Assembly (NCBI RefSeq): GCF_040183065.1 | Contig: NC_091117.1 | Location: forward strand, 108,740,001-108,804,000 | Reading direction: 5' to 3' | DNA: 64,000 nucleotides | DNA from: Periplaneta americana | Taxonomy: Eukaryota > Arthropoda > Insecta > Blattodea > Blattidae | Shown: positions 54,601 through 64,000 of the stretch, piece after piece | How the letters are laid out: every line of letters begins with the position of its first letter | How positions within the stretch are numbered: position 1 is the first letter of the stretch | Program-made: the position numbers and the translations under genes | The notes under the pieces: model-generated | What the model was told of the DNA's origin: nothing | Seen by the model: the letters and a program-made list of their open reading frames with translations, nothing else | The model's database searches: none

Positions 54601-55043
54601 GTAGATGAATAATAAAAATGATTTTTTTTCTCAAAATAGACTAATGTTTTATATATGTTTCTGCTTTGGAAGATCGGGACTTTACTTGAGGACAAAATAT
54701 TATTTAGGCCTAACTGTCCAATTTTGTTAACATAATAACAAAGTAGTTATATTCTATGCCGGTAATAATATAGTAAAACTAAATGACCATTTTGTAGAAT
54801 GCGAGACTATCACTTATTAGCTATAGATTTGCCGTTTGAAATTATTAGGACCTACATGACGTTTTGGACAATTAGGCTATTTACGATTGAATTAAGAGAA
54901 ATTACACCTTCCTTTTCCTCTTACTCCAAAATTCCAACCTTGTGAACACAAAATAAATGGATAAATTCAGTGGCGGCTCGTGGGTATTGAATTCAGGGGG
55001 GCTGCATACAAAAATAAACCAAACAACTTACCTTATTTAAAGA

Positions 55044-55643
55044 TTAGTTCCATGCGCCTTGTCTTGTAGGTTGCAAACTTTTTATCATCTTATTAAAATC
55101 CGATATGTCGTTTAACATAGTCTTTACAATTGAAAACATTGCTAATACCGTCAGTCCCTCTTCTCTTATCGTATTTCTGAGATAGGATTTTACTCTTTTC
55201 AAACACGAAAAGCAACGTTCTGGTTCGGAAGTTGTCATTGGTATGGTGATAGCTATGCGTAGTAGTTCCATAACTTCTGAAAATGAGGCCTGCAAGTTCT
55301 CAGATAGAAGAAACTGCAAGAGCTTGACTGCGTCACTGATACTTCTGAATTCTTGTCTCTGATACAACACAGTGAGTTCCGTTTTTAGTTTGTCTTTATC
55401 GAACATTGGAAAAAGCTTCACACATACATTTAGGTTATTTTCAGGAAATGAGGTTTTGTAGCATTCAAATTTTTGTTGACACAGAAGAGAAGATAATATC
55501 AGATGATCTATGAACTCAAATCGGGTGTTAGCTTGTGTGAAAATGAAGTCACACACTTCCTTGGCTGCCGCAACCCTTGTCTGAATCCCTTCGACCTTAA
55601 GACACTTTTTAGGGTTTTCATTTTCACAGATCTCGCTGCTCAA
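55044..55643 (-). pseudogene. hAT transposase C-terminus with dimerisation domain
   Basis: 199 open codons from the first ATG. The region LQASFSEVMELLRIAITIPM, TTSEPERCFSCLKRVKSYLR, NTIREEGLTVLAMFSIVKTM is the hATC dimerisation domain (S/E-R-x-F-S-x-L-K-R-x-K-x-x-L-R). Upstream it continues through VNAIQTIRNSAQLSSEICEN to the point where the SINE interrupts the frame at 55,697; skipping the SINE and one target copy keeps the frame. Farther upstream, stops occur, so the protein is dead. Confidence 0.85.
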
Positions 55644-55696
55644 CTGTGCACTGTTCCGTATTGTCTGTATGGCATTAACAAAGCTTGATATGCAGA

Positions 55697-55901
55697 GTCG
55701 GCCTCGGTAGCATAGTCGGTTGTGAGTTCGATCCCGGCCCAGGTCGATGACATTTAAGTGTGTTTAAATGAGACAGACTCATGTCAGTAGATTTACTGGT
55801 ATTTAAAATAATCCTGTGGGACAAAATTCCGGCACACCGGCGACGCTGATATAACCCCTGCAGTTGCGAGTGTCGTGAAATAAACCATAATTTAATTTTT
55901 T
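55697..55901 (+). mobile_element. tRNA-derived SINE inserted in hAT, 9-bp TSD
   Basis: Flanked by ATATGCAGA (55,688-55,696 and 55,902-55,910). The head has GCCTCGGTAGCATAGTCGG (A box) and GAGTTCGATCCCGG (B box), here closer together than a tRNA requires, so part of the head is deleted. The body includes ATTCCGGCACACCGGCGACG and ends GTGTCGTGAAATAAA, the GCGTCGTTAAATAA-type tail. Confidence 0.9.
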
Positions 55902-56540
55902 ATATGCAGATTTGAGCCTTAGAAGTATCTAACTGGCGATGTTGTAGTTGGTTGTATAATATATCTACATGATACATCAGTAAATGAAAAAACTGAGCCA
56001 GAAATTGAATTCAGGATCTTCCAAAGTACGCACCAGGGCGTTTGTCTCATTTATTGTGATGTTGTTAGATGTTTCAGAGTCCATTATGGTTTGAAAATAT
56101 TCTAGCAATGGATCCTTCTTCTCATGATCAACATTTACTTTACTCTTCTTATTTTAAAACTCCATCTTGTTGCCCCAGCTGATGGAATTGTCTTTGAAAC
56201 ACATTAATCTAATACAGACTGTTTGGAGATCGAGAGAAGAAAGCAGGGATACCGGATAAATTAGCAAAAAATATGCGAGCTTTATAGGCTATTTTGTTTA
56301 GCTGCTTTTTCCATTATGAGATTCAACTGATACTTAACTTCACATTTCTTCTGAATTGTTAAGGTACTGAACTGAAAAGACTGTAAATATTGTACAGAAT
56401 TAAAGATTGTTGCACTTGTTACACTCACAAGATTAAAGAAAATGTATTTAAAACAGCGTGCTACTGACAAATTGCTGCAAATTTTGCAGCGCCTGGAAAC
56501 TCTGGATTCACGGCGAGGGCATAGACAAATAACAGATAGA

Positions 56541-58127
56541 TATGCAGCTCAATGCTAAAACAATGCCAACATAGGCTGCCAGGACGACCGTAGAGCCATC
56601 TGTAGTCTTTTGTAAACGAAACGGTAGCAGCATTTATACCACCCACCTCTACTGCTGTGTCGGTAACTACGTTCACTACTATACCAAGCCATTCTATTTA
56701 CTAGTACAGAATGAATTATTTCTTTTAAAACATTTCACTTTTGGTGGAAATGTTTGAATGCAATTTTTTTTATTGTATAATATACAATATTGCATATATA
56801 TCTTGTAAAAGGCGAAGGTCTATTTGAAAAAAAATCACTACAATGTACAGAACTATTTATATTGCATTTTGATTATAATTTTATCCTCCTTTCCCAGCCC
56901 ACCTGCGTGTAACAACAATCAATAGTTCTCAGCTTGGTATTTCAGTTTGGGAAGGTATGGAAAGGGAACTTTTAGGGATTTAAATTTCCTTCTCCATTTT
57001 TTAAGCTAGCGACTTAATTTCTGTATTCAGGAACCTCTTGTTATTAGTATTAATGTCCGTAAGTTCCAGAAGTACCAGGTGAAAACTTTAGAGTTTATTA
57101 TTATTTTATTTTCACCTATTTTAAAACATATCTATTCCCACAAAATATGTTACTGCTATGACAAAAAATGGACATGCATATGTCTATTATGCATATAATT
57201 TAACAACAGATCCATAATTTGAATTTCGAATGCAGAGAGTTAAAAATCTTTAATTCAATTTTTGTGTCTGACTAAATATTTCACATATTAATTTTGAAAA
57301 TATTTATTTTACCCAAAAAAAGTATCAGCAGTTTTGTTAACCATACTTGTCAGAATATGCTGTAAAAATGTCAACTTTTTAGCATGAAATCTGTTGAAGC
57401 TTATATTATTTGAATCAGGAAATGGAGTAAAAGTAAAATGCGAGAATGACTACCATCACAAAAATCTGTTTGTAATTGTGAAACTAAACTATACCATGAA
57501 TTTTGAGAAAGATGATGGTTATAAACTTGCCCCACATAAAAATGAAAAGTCACGGATAATTTTAATTCTGCAAATTGCATTTTTCTCGAAACCTAACCAA
57601 AATTTCACTCATCTCCCTCCACACATCCATACTACCCTCATATTTCACACAGCCGCCTCCTCCTCTACAGCACAATATGGATCGAGCAGAGCAAGCGTAG
57701 TTACAAATGAACACAATAGACACAATAGTGTTCCAGAAATATTTATTTGTAAAGTAACATAAAAGAATGTGGAAGAAGCACAAAGAACACAAAATATATT
57801 GTACAGGTATTATTACTAAATTATCAAAATAATAAGGAACAACTCTCAGTGATCATTATTACTATTATTATGCATTCGTCTGGCTTTTAAAAGCCACTTT
57901 ATTCATGCACTAACAGGGCACACTCTGTGAGTCTCGGTAGTGATTCTTTTACATTTACATACTTCTATTAATATCAGAAATACGCAGTACATTGCCATTT
58001 GTAAGTAAAAATTGTTTAAATTCGTATACTATGCAAGTGTTCAAGATTATAAACCATTTTAACATATCTTTCTCAGCAAAGTACAATGTTTATTGTGAGG
58101 AAATGAGATATTTATGTCGAAGAATGT
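56541..58127. other. No gene recognised
   Basis: AT-rich sequence. A 122-codon frame at 57,394-57,762 (starts MKLILFESGNGVKVKC) has no motif I know and sits in AT-rich context. It is left unassigned. Confidence 0.4.
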
Positions 58128-58602
58128 TTATTTATGTGCTACTTCTGTAATTTCACTAGAAAACAAACTGATACAATGACATGCTATATGAAAACAGTAA
58201 TATATGTCTGGTGTTGGTGGGACTGGAATGTGTTCTTTGGCAAAGGAGGAGGGACACAGGCCTGTGGACTTTCTTTGATATGTTTTTGAGGGTTGTAGGA
58301 ATTTGAGGTCTTTTTGAGGAGACAATTGGGTAAGTTCATTTTCTGGTAAAAGTCGTATAGTTGATAGAATGGATGAAGGATAAGAAAGTTGTGCGGATGA
58401 AGGGTAATTCGATTGTGAGTCTGAATGTGCGCTTGTGATTGATCCATCCAAAGATGGAACTGCCGACCAGTTGAGACCTTTTCTCTCTTTTGTTTTAAAA
58501 TCGGTCTCTGAAAAGTGACGACTGCATACTACTCTGTTGAACAGTGTCGTAGCAGTATGTTCGGTATAGGTTACACCTATACTTTCTGCCCAATGTACAG
58601 CC
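58128..58602 (-). CDS. THAP-domain gene, exon 2 (second half of THAP finger)
   Basis: After a TTTTACAG acceptor (58,603), the minus strand encodes AVHWAESIGVTYTEHTATTL, FNRVVCSRHFSETDFKTKER and GLNWSAVPSL: the W, C-x2-H, F and AVPSL hallmarks of the second half of a THAP finger. A Ser/Pro/Gln-rich tail of about 110 residues follows (YPSSAQLSYPSSILS, STGLCPSSFAKEHIPVPPTP) to a stop near 58,128. It pairs with exon 1 at 59,703-59,811. The residues line up well, but the reading phase of the most obvious donor and acceptor differs by one base, so an unseen alternative site or a pseudogene is possible. No transposase core is nearby, so a host THAP protein is favoured. Confidence 0.5.
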
Positions 58603-59702
58603 CTGTAAAATGTAGAAGTATTAATTAGAATTACCAGTAAATAGAATAGGCCTACTCTAGTATCATACAACCTTGGGTCTATTGTATATTCTGAGGCATT
58701 TAAGAACTACGAATTTTATGATACTGTTCGAAACTCTAAGCTCGTATATCATACAGATCGAGTCTCTTTCTAGTTCTATGATTATGTAACTAGCAAAATA
58801 TGCAATTAGGTAGTTACTTTGTAGAATTTCTAGGCATTTTTGACAATGCCGGCTTTGTTTCCAACAACAATTTGTGAAACGGGATTAGTCCAAGTTTGTA
58901 CATGCAAATGCAAAAAGACTGTTGCGCATTCTCAGATACTTTCATTTCAAGTAGGGTTGTCTAGTGACAGTACTAAATAAGAACCTTTTCTTTTGATCCA
59001 TTTTTATATTTAATAGGTATTTTTCCTGAAAAGCTACACCAAAAGAGACACAGTTTCCTCTTGTTTCACTGGATTCTGTGTGATTTATATAGTCATAAAC
59101 ATGTGATTTTAGTTTCCACGCACAAATAATTTCAAAATAAAAATCCTATGACATCTCTTTATACTTATGTATTGTTGTAGCTCCTCCCGTATTTGTTACA
59201 ATGTTACTAATTTATTACCAACATAACATGTGAAAGGCCAGACTTAATTAGGTTACTAGGGAAATTGTCTATTTCTCTAGTATTGCGTTCTTAAACTCTC
59301 TAGTGTTATACTTGTAAGAAGTGGAGAGACGGGCTATAACAATGCATTAGAATATACCGTAGAGGTAAGCATTAAACGATTTTTATGCTGAAAGTATTTG
59401 TGGCTGCAAAATAAAACCACGTGTTTTACATTATACTATATAAATCTCACAGAAACCTGTGAAGCAATAGAAGATTGCACTTTATTTGGTGTAGCTGATC
59501 TGGGCAACTACTACTGATATTTTTATTATTACAAAACATGTTTGGCTACTGCAATATTGCACAGCTAATCACGTGCTTAAATGTTAGGTTAGGTTTTAGC
59601 ATATAAAAATGGACTCGCCTAAAAAAACATTGCTGTATTACTCTCTGTAGGTACAAATACAAGAGTAATTTAAAGGAATATAGATTAAGTAATCAATATT
59701 AC

Positions 59703-59811
59703 TAACCTCAACATTTTTCGGGAAGTGGAAAAATGGTAAGTCCGAATCCCTTCTATTTGACCCCAGACAACCAGGCACAGAGCAAGTTTTTACCCAGGTT
59801 TTCTGGGACAT
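59703..59811 (-). CDS. THAP-domain gene, exon 1
   Basis: Minus strand from ATG at 59,811: MSQKTWVKTCSVPGCLGSNR then RDSDLPFFHFPKNVEV, the first half of a THAP finger with C-x4-C (C10, C15) and the FHFPKN block. Splice donors near the end are GAG|GTTAGT (59,708) or GTTA|GTAATA (59,702). An intron of about 1.1 kb leads to exon 2. All four zinc ligands of the finger are present across the two exons. No relation to the P-like copies beyond the domain is visible. Confidence 0.55.
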
Positions 59812-60190
59812 GCTGGAATGACAGACAATACTAGTGATTTTTCTTACATCCCTAATAAGTAATTAAATAATAAATACATATTATGTTAATCAATCAATTA
59901 AGTTAATTAAACATATTATGTGTTTAATTCTTGCATTGTTTGCTTGAAACGTATCAATCATGTCACCTCACAATAACTTCAATCACAACTACCAGGGGCG
60001 AAGCTGAAGGGTAATCTGTGAGCCTTAGAATACTCATGGGATTTTCAAGAAATAAGAGCATTTTCATTTTCCTGTTTCCATTGGTAGAAGTAAATGAAAT
60101 CTCTAGTTTTCGGTATTATGCTCTCTAGTTACGGAAGGATTGACGCCAGCTCCTCGGCGCGGGACCAGCGCACAACTACATTATGGCTAC
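59812..60190. other. Upstream of THAP gene; no further gene seen
   Basis: Contains AT-rich sequence and the left flank of P-like copy C. A promoter for the THAP gene would be expected here; I see no clear core motif. Confidence 0.35.
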
Positions 60191-60709
60191 CAGGACCTCC
60201 TATATTACCGGACCTGACACTGGCATCCAAGATGGCGGCCGGAAGAGGGCTTTCGTAGATTGCAATGAGTTAAAATAAATACGGCATCGATGAGATTATT
60301 TTAACAAAATTCTCAATTAAACAATAAATATTAAAGTTCCTTACACTACATAAATGAACATAGTACATTCAGTAACATAAAAATATACCTACATATACAC
60401 CAATAATAAAAGAAAACAACTAATTAAAAGCTTCAATATGTTACTATTATATTAGGCTTAGGCCTATATGTTTTTATATATGAATATTGGCAATTGACCA
60501 ATTAACTCTTGTAAAATTCAGATTTGTGAGGAAATAGAAGGTAGTAATATAATACTGAATAGCTGCTACTTCAGGATTTAGGAAATCTTACCTGGATTAT
60601 ACAAATCGATTTCATCAGCAACTGGAAATTATATAATATGGAGTCCTGTCTTCCTAATCAGTAAACTTTGTCACTGTATTCACTGAGATTGGTTGAAAAT
60701 AGAGCTAGC

Positions 60710-61500
60710 TATTCACTAAACTTTGCCCACTGATGTTGATTTAGAATGAAATGGTACTATTCACTGTAATTTCTCACTGTATCCACTGATGCTGATTTAG
60801 AATGAAATGGTACTATTCACTGTAGTTTCTCACTTTATCCACTGATGCTGATTCAGAATGAAATGACACTATTCACTGTAATTTCTCACTATATTCACTG
60901 ATGCTGATTCAGAATGAAATGACACTATTCACTGTAATTTCTCACTATATCCACTGATGCTGATTCAGAATGAAATGACACTATTCACTGTAATTTCTCA
61001 CTATATCCACTGATGCTGATTCAGAATGAAATTGCACTATTCACTGTAATTTCTCACTTTATCCACTGATGCTGATTCAGAATGAAATGACACTATTCAC
61101 TGTAATTTCTCACTATATTCACTGATGCTGATTCAGAATGAAATGACGCTATTCACTGTAGTTTCTCACTATATTCACTGATGTTGATTCAGAATGAAAT
61201 GACACTATTCACTGTAATTTCTCACTGTATCCACTGATGCTGATTCAGAATGAAATGACACTATTCACTGTAATTTCTCACTATATTCACTGATGCTGAT
61301 TCAGAATGAAATGGCACTATTCACAGTAATTTCTCATTGTATCCACTGATGTTGATTCAGAATGAAATGACACTATTCACTGTAATTTCTCATTGTATCC
61401 ACTGATGCTGATTCAGAATGAAATGACACTATTCACTGTAATTTCTCACGTATCCACTAATGTTGATTCAGAATGAAATGACACTATTCACTGTAGCTTA
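60710..61500. repeat. 56-bp minisatellite, copy C (~14 units)
   Basis: About 14 head-to-tail units of the same 56-bp sequence as in copies A and B, with unit variants (GATGCTG/GATGTTG, AATTT/AGTTT, ATATTC/ATATCC). ATCCACTTAT follows at about 61,511. Each unit has four CACT words in one orientation. Confidence 0.95.
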
Positions 61501-61593
61501 TCACTGTAATATCCACTTATACATACACAAGTGATTAGATAGGCTGTACAACTAAAAATGATGAGGAATTCACAGCTTGGAGAGCACAGCAGC

Positions 61594-62146
61594 CTATTTT
61601 TTGAACTTGGAACACTTTCGATGGGTTTTATTTTTGTCTTTCAATATATGCTTTTCATTTTGAACCTTGCAGTAATTATTAATAAATATTTTGGCCAATA
61701 CTTGCTGCACTTCACTTAAAGTCACATCACATTTACATATTACATCAAAATCTGTGGTATTTAATTCAAAGAAAGCCATTGCTACTGTAAATTGATGACA
61801 AGCTTCCTCTGACAGTTCAACTGTAAGAAGTCATTTTAAAATGTTTCGCTTCGTAAAATGTTAAATAGTTTATACACAGGTGTACACAAACTAACCACAA
61901 AATCGGAAGGGCATTTCAGACCACCACGGTTTAAGGCATTAAAATAAGAAAATGTTGTATTGTTTTCAATTATCAAGTCCCTGGCTGTAGACAAAGTTGA
62001 CACACATGATACACACTTTTCTGTATTCGATCCTAACGAGTTAAGTACACTATTAGAAACATAGCCACCAATGCAGATTAGAATTTCCAGTGTACTTCTG
62101 TCAATTTCAACTGTATGTAGATGCTCTAATGCACCATCAAACTTAT
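61594..62146 (-). pseudogene. Copy C transposase C-terminal remnant
   Basis: The minus strand continues after the junction with VLNKFDGALEHLHTVEIDRS, LICIGGYVSNSVLNSLGSNT, KCVSCVSTLSTARDLIIENN and FVVSLCTPVYKLFNILRSET, breaks near 61,840 and resumes as FFELNTTDFDVICKCDVTLS to KTHRKCSKFKK (stop 61,594). It is out of frame with the THAP part and has a small deletion near 61,710 compared with copy B. Confidence 0.88.
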
Positions 62147-62389
62147 TCAAGACACAGTTATAAACGAACCGTCCGCACATGGAAATTTATCTTCTCTGAT
62201 AACGAAATCAGAATCAAAATGTTTTATGCAAACCACTGAGTTGTTTGTTGGGGTAAAATGTTCACAGTGAATGCTTCTTGTCCACTTATCCCTTAAATCT
62301 TTATCTTTTGGAAACAAAAATACATGTACAAACGGACTTTCTTTATCGTAATTCGATTTGCAACTTGGGACACTACACGTGCAAGGCAT
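62147..62389 (-). CDS. THAP-only 80-residue protein from deleted P-like copy C
   Basis: An intact frame from the same start codon as copy B: CSVPSCKSNYDKESPFVHVF, FPKDKDLRDKWTRSI, NNSVVCIKHFDSDF and FPCADGSFITVS, then TGA. C5, C10, C54 and H57, the four zinc ligands, are kept. The deletion joins GTG (codon 79) directly to TCTTGA from the C-terminal region, so the product ends one residue after the junction. It would be a bare DNA-binding finger without the dimerisation or catalytic parts. By analogy with Drosophila KP elements such a product could compete for transposase binding sites; that is inference. The 5' inverted repeat and any promoter beyond 62,526 are missing, so expression is uncertain. 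Confidence 0.6.
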   Translation of the reverse strand: MPCTCSVPSCKSNYDKESPFVHVFLFPKDKDLRDKWTRSIHCEHFTPTNNSVVCIKHFDSDFVIREDKFPCADGSFITVS

Positions 62390-62526
62390 TTTAAGGTTAA
62401 GTCAGGTAACAACATAACAACAAACTTCCAAGCTTTGTTCTCTACGAAAACAATTTATATTAATTATAATATCAAAATTCTATTATTATATACTAACTTA
62501 TAAACCCTTCAACGATTATACTAGAG

Positions 62527-64000
62527 GTACTCACCAATGAGTTATACACTCACTGAATGAGGAGACTGCTTCAAATCAGGCTCGCTGCAGCTGATAGAGA
62601 AAGCATATGCGCATGCGCCAAGCGGAGTGCTTGCATACGTCACTAATGCTAAACCGTGTACTGTGAAGTCTGGAAAGAGCCTAGACTCTGGACATGCTCC
62701 GGACGTGTCATTCAGCGTTACCAACCTTAATACTAGTGAGTCTGCTACAAAGGTCCGAAATTCAGTTACAAATACCAAAATGAAGCAACACACATTCACA
62801 GAGTAATAACCAGAATCTATGACCTATGCTATAGTTACAATGTTCGAAGGCGGATGTGTTGGATATGTCATGCATTAATTTAGGGCCAGTTCATTTTTGT
62901 TGCATAGTCGACTCCCAATAAAGACACTGTCAGGTGTCGGCGAATTCACCAATCCAGGAATTGACCATTAAAGCAATGGGCGCAATTCACATAACAGGAA
63001 AAGAAAACTGAAAATAATAAAGTTTTCCTTGCCATAAATAATGGTCGCAGTGTCCGGAATTCAGTCCTAACTTAAATTTTTTATTATGTTTTCGTAATTT
63101 TTTTGAGGAAGCGAGAATCTTCTTATGGTTATTAGAGTGTGAGAAAATAAAATTTGATAGAAGAACGTGTTTACAAATAAAATCGAATATTCACAAATGA
63201 TCATTCGATCGAATCTCATTCGGCTACACTTTGCCATTCGACTACGACCATTCTGCTAAAAGCTACGTTTAGCCGAATTCGGCCACGGTTGGCAAAGCTG
63301 CAGTCTGTCAGTGTGTGAGAAATTATGGTATAAAAAAGTATCGCAGATCTTTTTGGCCCCTGAAATTTTAAATGTTAAACAAAGAAGCGAGTCACTGTCC
63401 AATTTGTATGTCTCCCAACCAGCTGCAACCCCCTACAGACACCATCCTGCCAAACGCCGTGACAGTAGAAGTACACTCAGAACTCGTGTAAATAGTCCTA
63501 TAATGCCAATAAGTTAAGAAAACCAAATCTAATAAAACGTTACAGACTGTGAGTTTATTGTTATTGTTAGAAATTTTTTCCACAACACTATCACTACTGC
63601 TTTCATTGTATTATGTTATTATTATGATCTCCATTTGTCAAAGTCGTCAATATCAATAGCGGTCTTTTATAGACATGAAAAACACGAGAAACGCATAAGA
63701 TCCCTTTTTTTATCTTGTCACTACAAATTCCATCAAATGAAATCTTTCCCTCAAAAAGAGAACAGGCTATTGTTCTTTTAAAATTGTCTTGGTTAAGAAA
63801 ACTCCTCTGTCGAGAGGGGCTTGAATCTGCACAACTGTGGTCACACCACTCGTTATTGGCTGGTGAACACTGTCCAGTTCCCAGCACCACTGTAAATGTT
63901 GTTGGATAAAAAAAAAAGACTATCTATAATCTGACTTGAGGCGATGGCCCCTATCATATTCATTTTAAATAAAAATAACTGCTCTGCAAATGGGAGTGAA
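62527..64000. other. No gene recognised
   Basis: 62,527-62,810 has a GC-richer stretch with an 85-codon minus frame of no known content. Near 63,180-63,290 a series of ATTCGNNC/GAATNN phrases (CATTCGATCGAATCTCATTC, CCATTCGACTACGACCATTC) looks like a short degenerate repeat. The frames at 63,311-63,517 and 63,603-63,890 are unrecognised. Confidence 0.35.

Larger units (their letters stand above)
55040..56540 (-). mobile_element. hAT transposon, minus strand, interrupted by SINE
   Basis: Minus-strand coding order: HQLNLIMEKAAKQNS-type block (56,300), FFANLSGIPAFFSRSP (56,240), a degenerate PTRWNF block, HEKKDPLLEYFQTIMD, ETNALVRTLEDPEFNFWLSF, VDILYNQLQHRQLDTSKAQI, the SINE, then the C-terminal dimerisation domain. 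This is the ZMYM/ZNF862-like hAT transposase lineage. Terminal repeats were not found. A second fragment of the same element is at 1-430. Confidence 0.75.
60191..62526 (-). mobile_element. P-element-like transposon, copy C (internal deletion, 5' end missing)
   Basis: The 3' end CAGGACCTCCTATATTACC (60,191) and the adjoining sequence match copy B closely, including the GCCGGAAGAGGG stretch. The minus-strand 5' part matches copy B from its start codon back to about 49,690 and then stops abruptly at 62,526, so the 5' inverted repeat is gone and this copy should not be mobile. Between lie a 14-unit minisatellite, the transposase C-terminus, a deletion junction and an intact THAP reading frame. 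Confidence 0.92.

Noticed and set aside
57394-57762. 122-codon open frame
   Set aside because: Not recognised, no splice or repeat context; may be chance.

Overview
The window reads as insect nuclear DNA, most likely from a cockroach or termite (Blattodea). This rests on the mix of repeats (tRNA-derived SINEs ending in a GCGTCGTTAAATAA-type tail, APE-type LINEs, (ATT)n and (TA)n arrays, scattered AGGCCTA words), on GT/AG intron signals and on the lack of any bacterial-style gene layout. The species call is inference. Almost all recognisable coding sequence is transposon-derived. Only two candidate host loci are visible: a coiled-coil gene (3.8-4.4 kb, minus strand) and a two-exon THAP zinc-finger gene (58.1-59.8 kb, minus strand).

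Layout. 0-3 kb: a hAT fragment, then a decayed PIF/Harbinger-like element with GGCCACACG ends, a perfect hairpin and a relic THAP finger. 3.8-4.4 kb: host coiled-coil exons. 5.7 kb: SINE. 6.1-8.4 kb: a nearly complete but broken piggyBac element. 11.7-13.1 kb: SINEs and a LINE tail. 14.3 kb: a small inverted-repeat element. 14.6-29.6 kb: a LINE cluster, made of an EN/RT LINE with a second LINE tail inserted beside its YADD motif (14-bp target duplication), an RTE-like fragment and a Jockey element on the minus strand, and head-to-head with the Jockey a CR1-type LINE whose ORF1 carries a 2A-like NPGP motif, a PHD finger and an SGNH esterase. 29.7-32.6 kb: an inverted-repeat element and a mariner element with TA target duplication. 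35.1-36.0 kb: two P-transposase-like fragments arranged tail to tail.

The most interesting content is a P-element-superfamily (THAP transposase) family present three times. Copy B (49,551-53,613, plus) has both terminal inverted repeats, a 7-8 bp target duplication and a 2.9-kb transposase gene broken by only two stops and one frameshift. Copy A (38,230-42,535, minus) has both ends and a target duplication but a large internal deletion, and it was later hit by a Ty3/gypsy-like LTR element that had itself lost protease, RT and most of integrase. Copy C (60,191-62,526, minus) has a different deletion of about 2.1 kb that leaves an intact 80-codon THAP finger and removes the catalytic core, recalling Drosophila KP-type repressor elements. 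All three carry, between the transposase stop and the 3' end, a 56-bp minisatellite (about 5, 10 and 14 units) rich in CACT motifs that resemble the Drosophila P transposase binding site. A second P-like family, a THAP host gene and a THAP relic lie in the same 64 kb.

None of the transposons here looks fully autonomous. The rest of the window is AT-rich sequence in which I see no gene.
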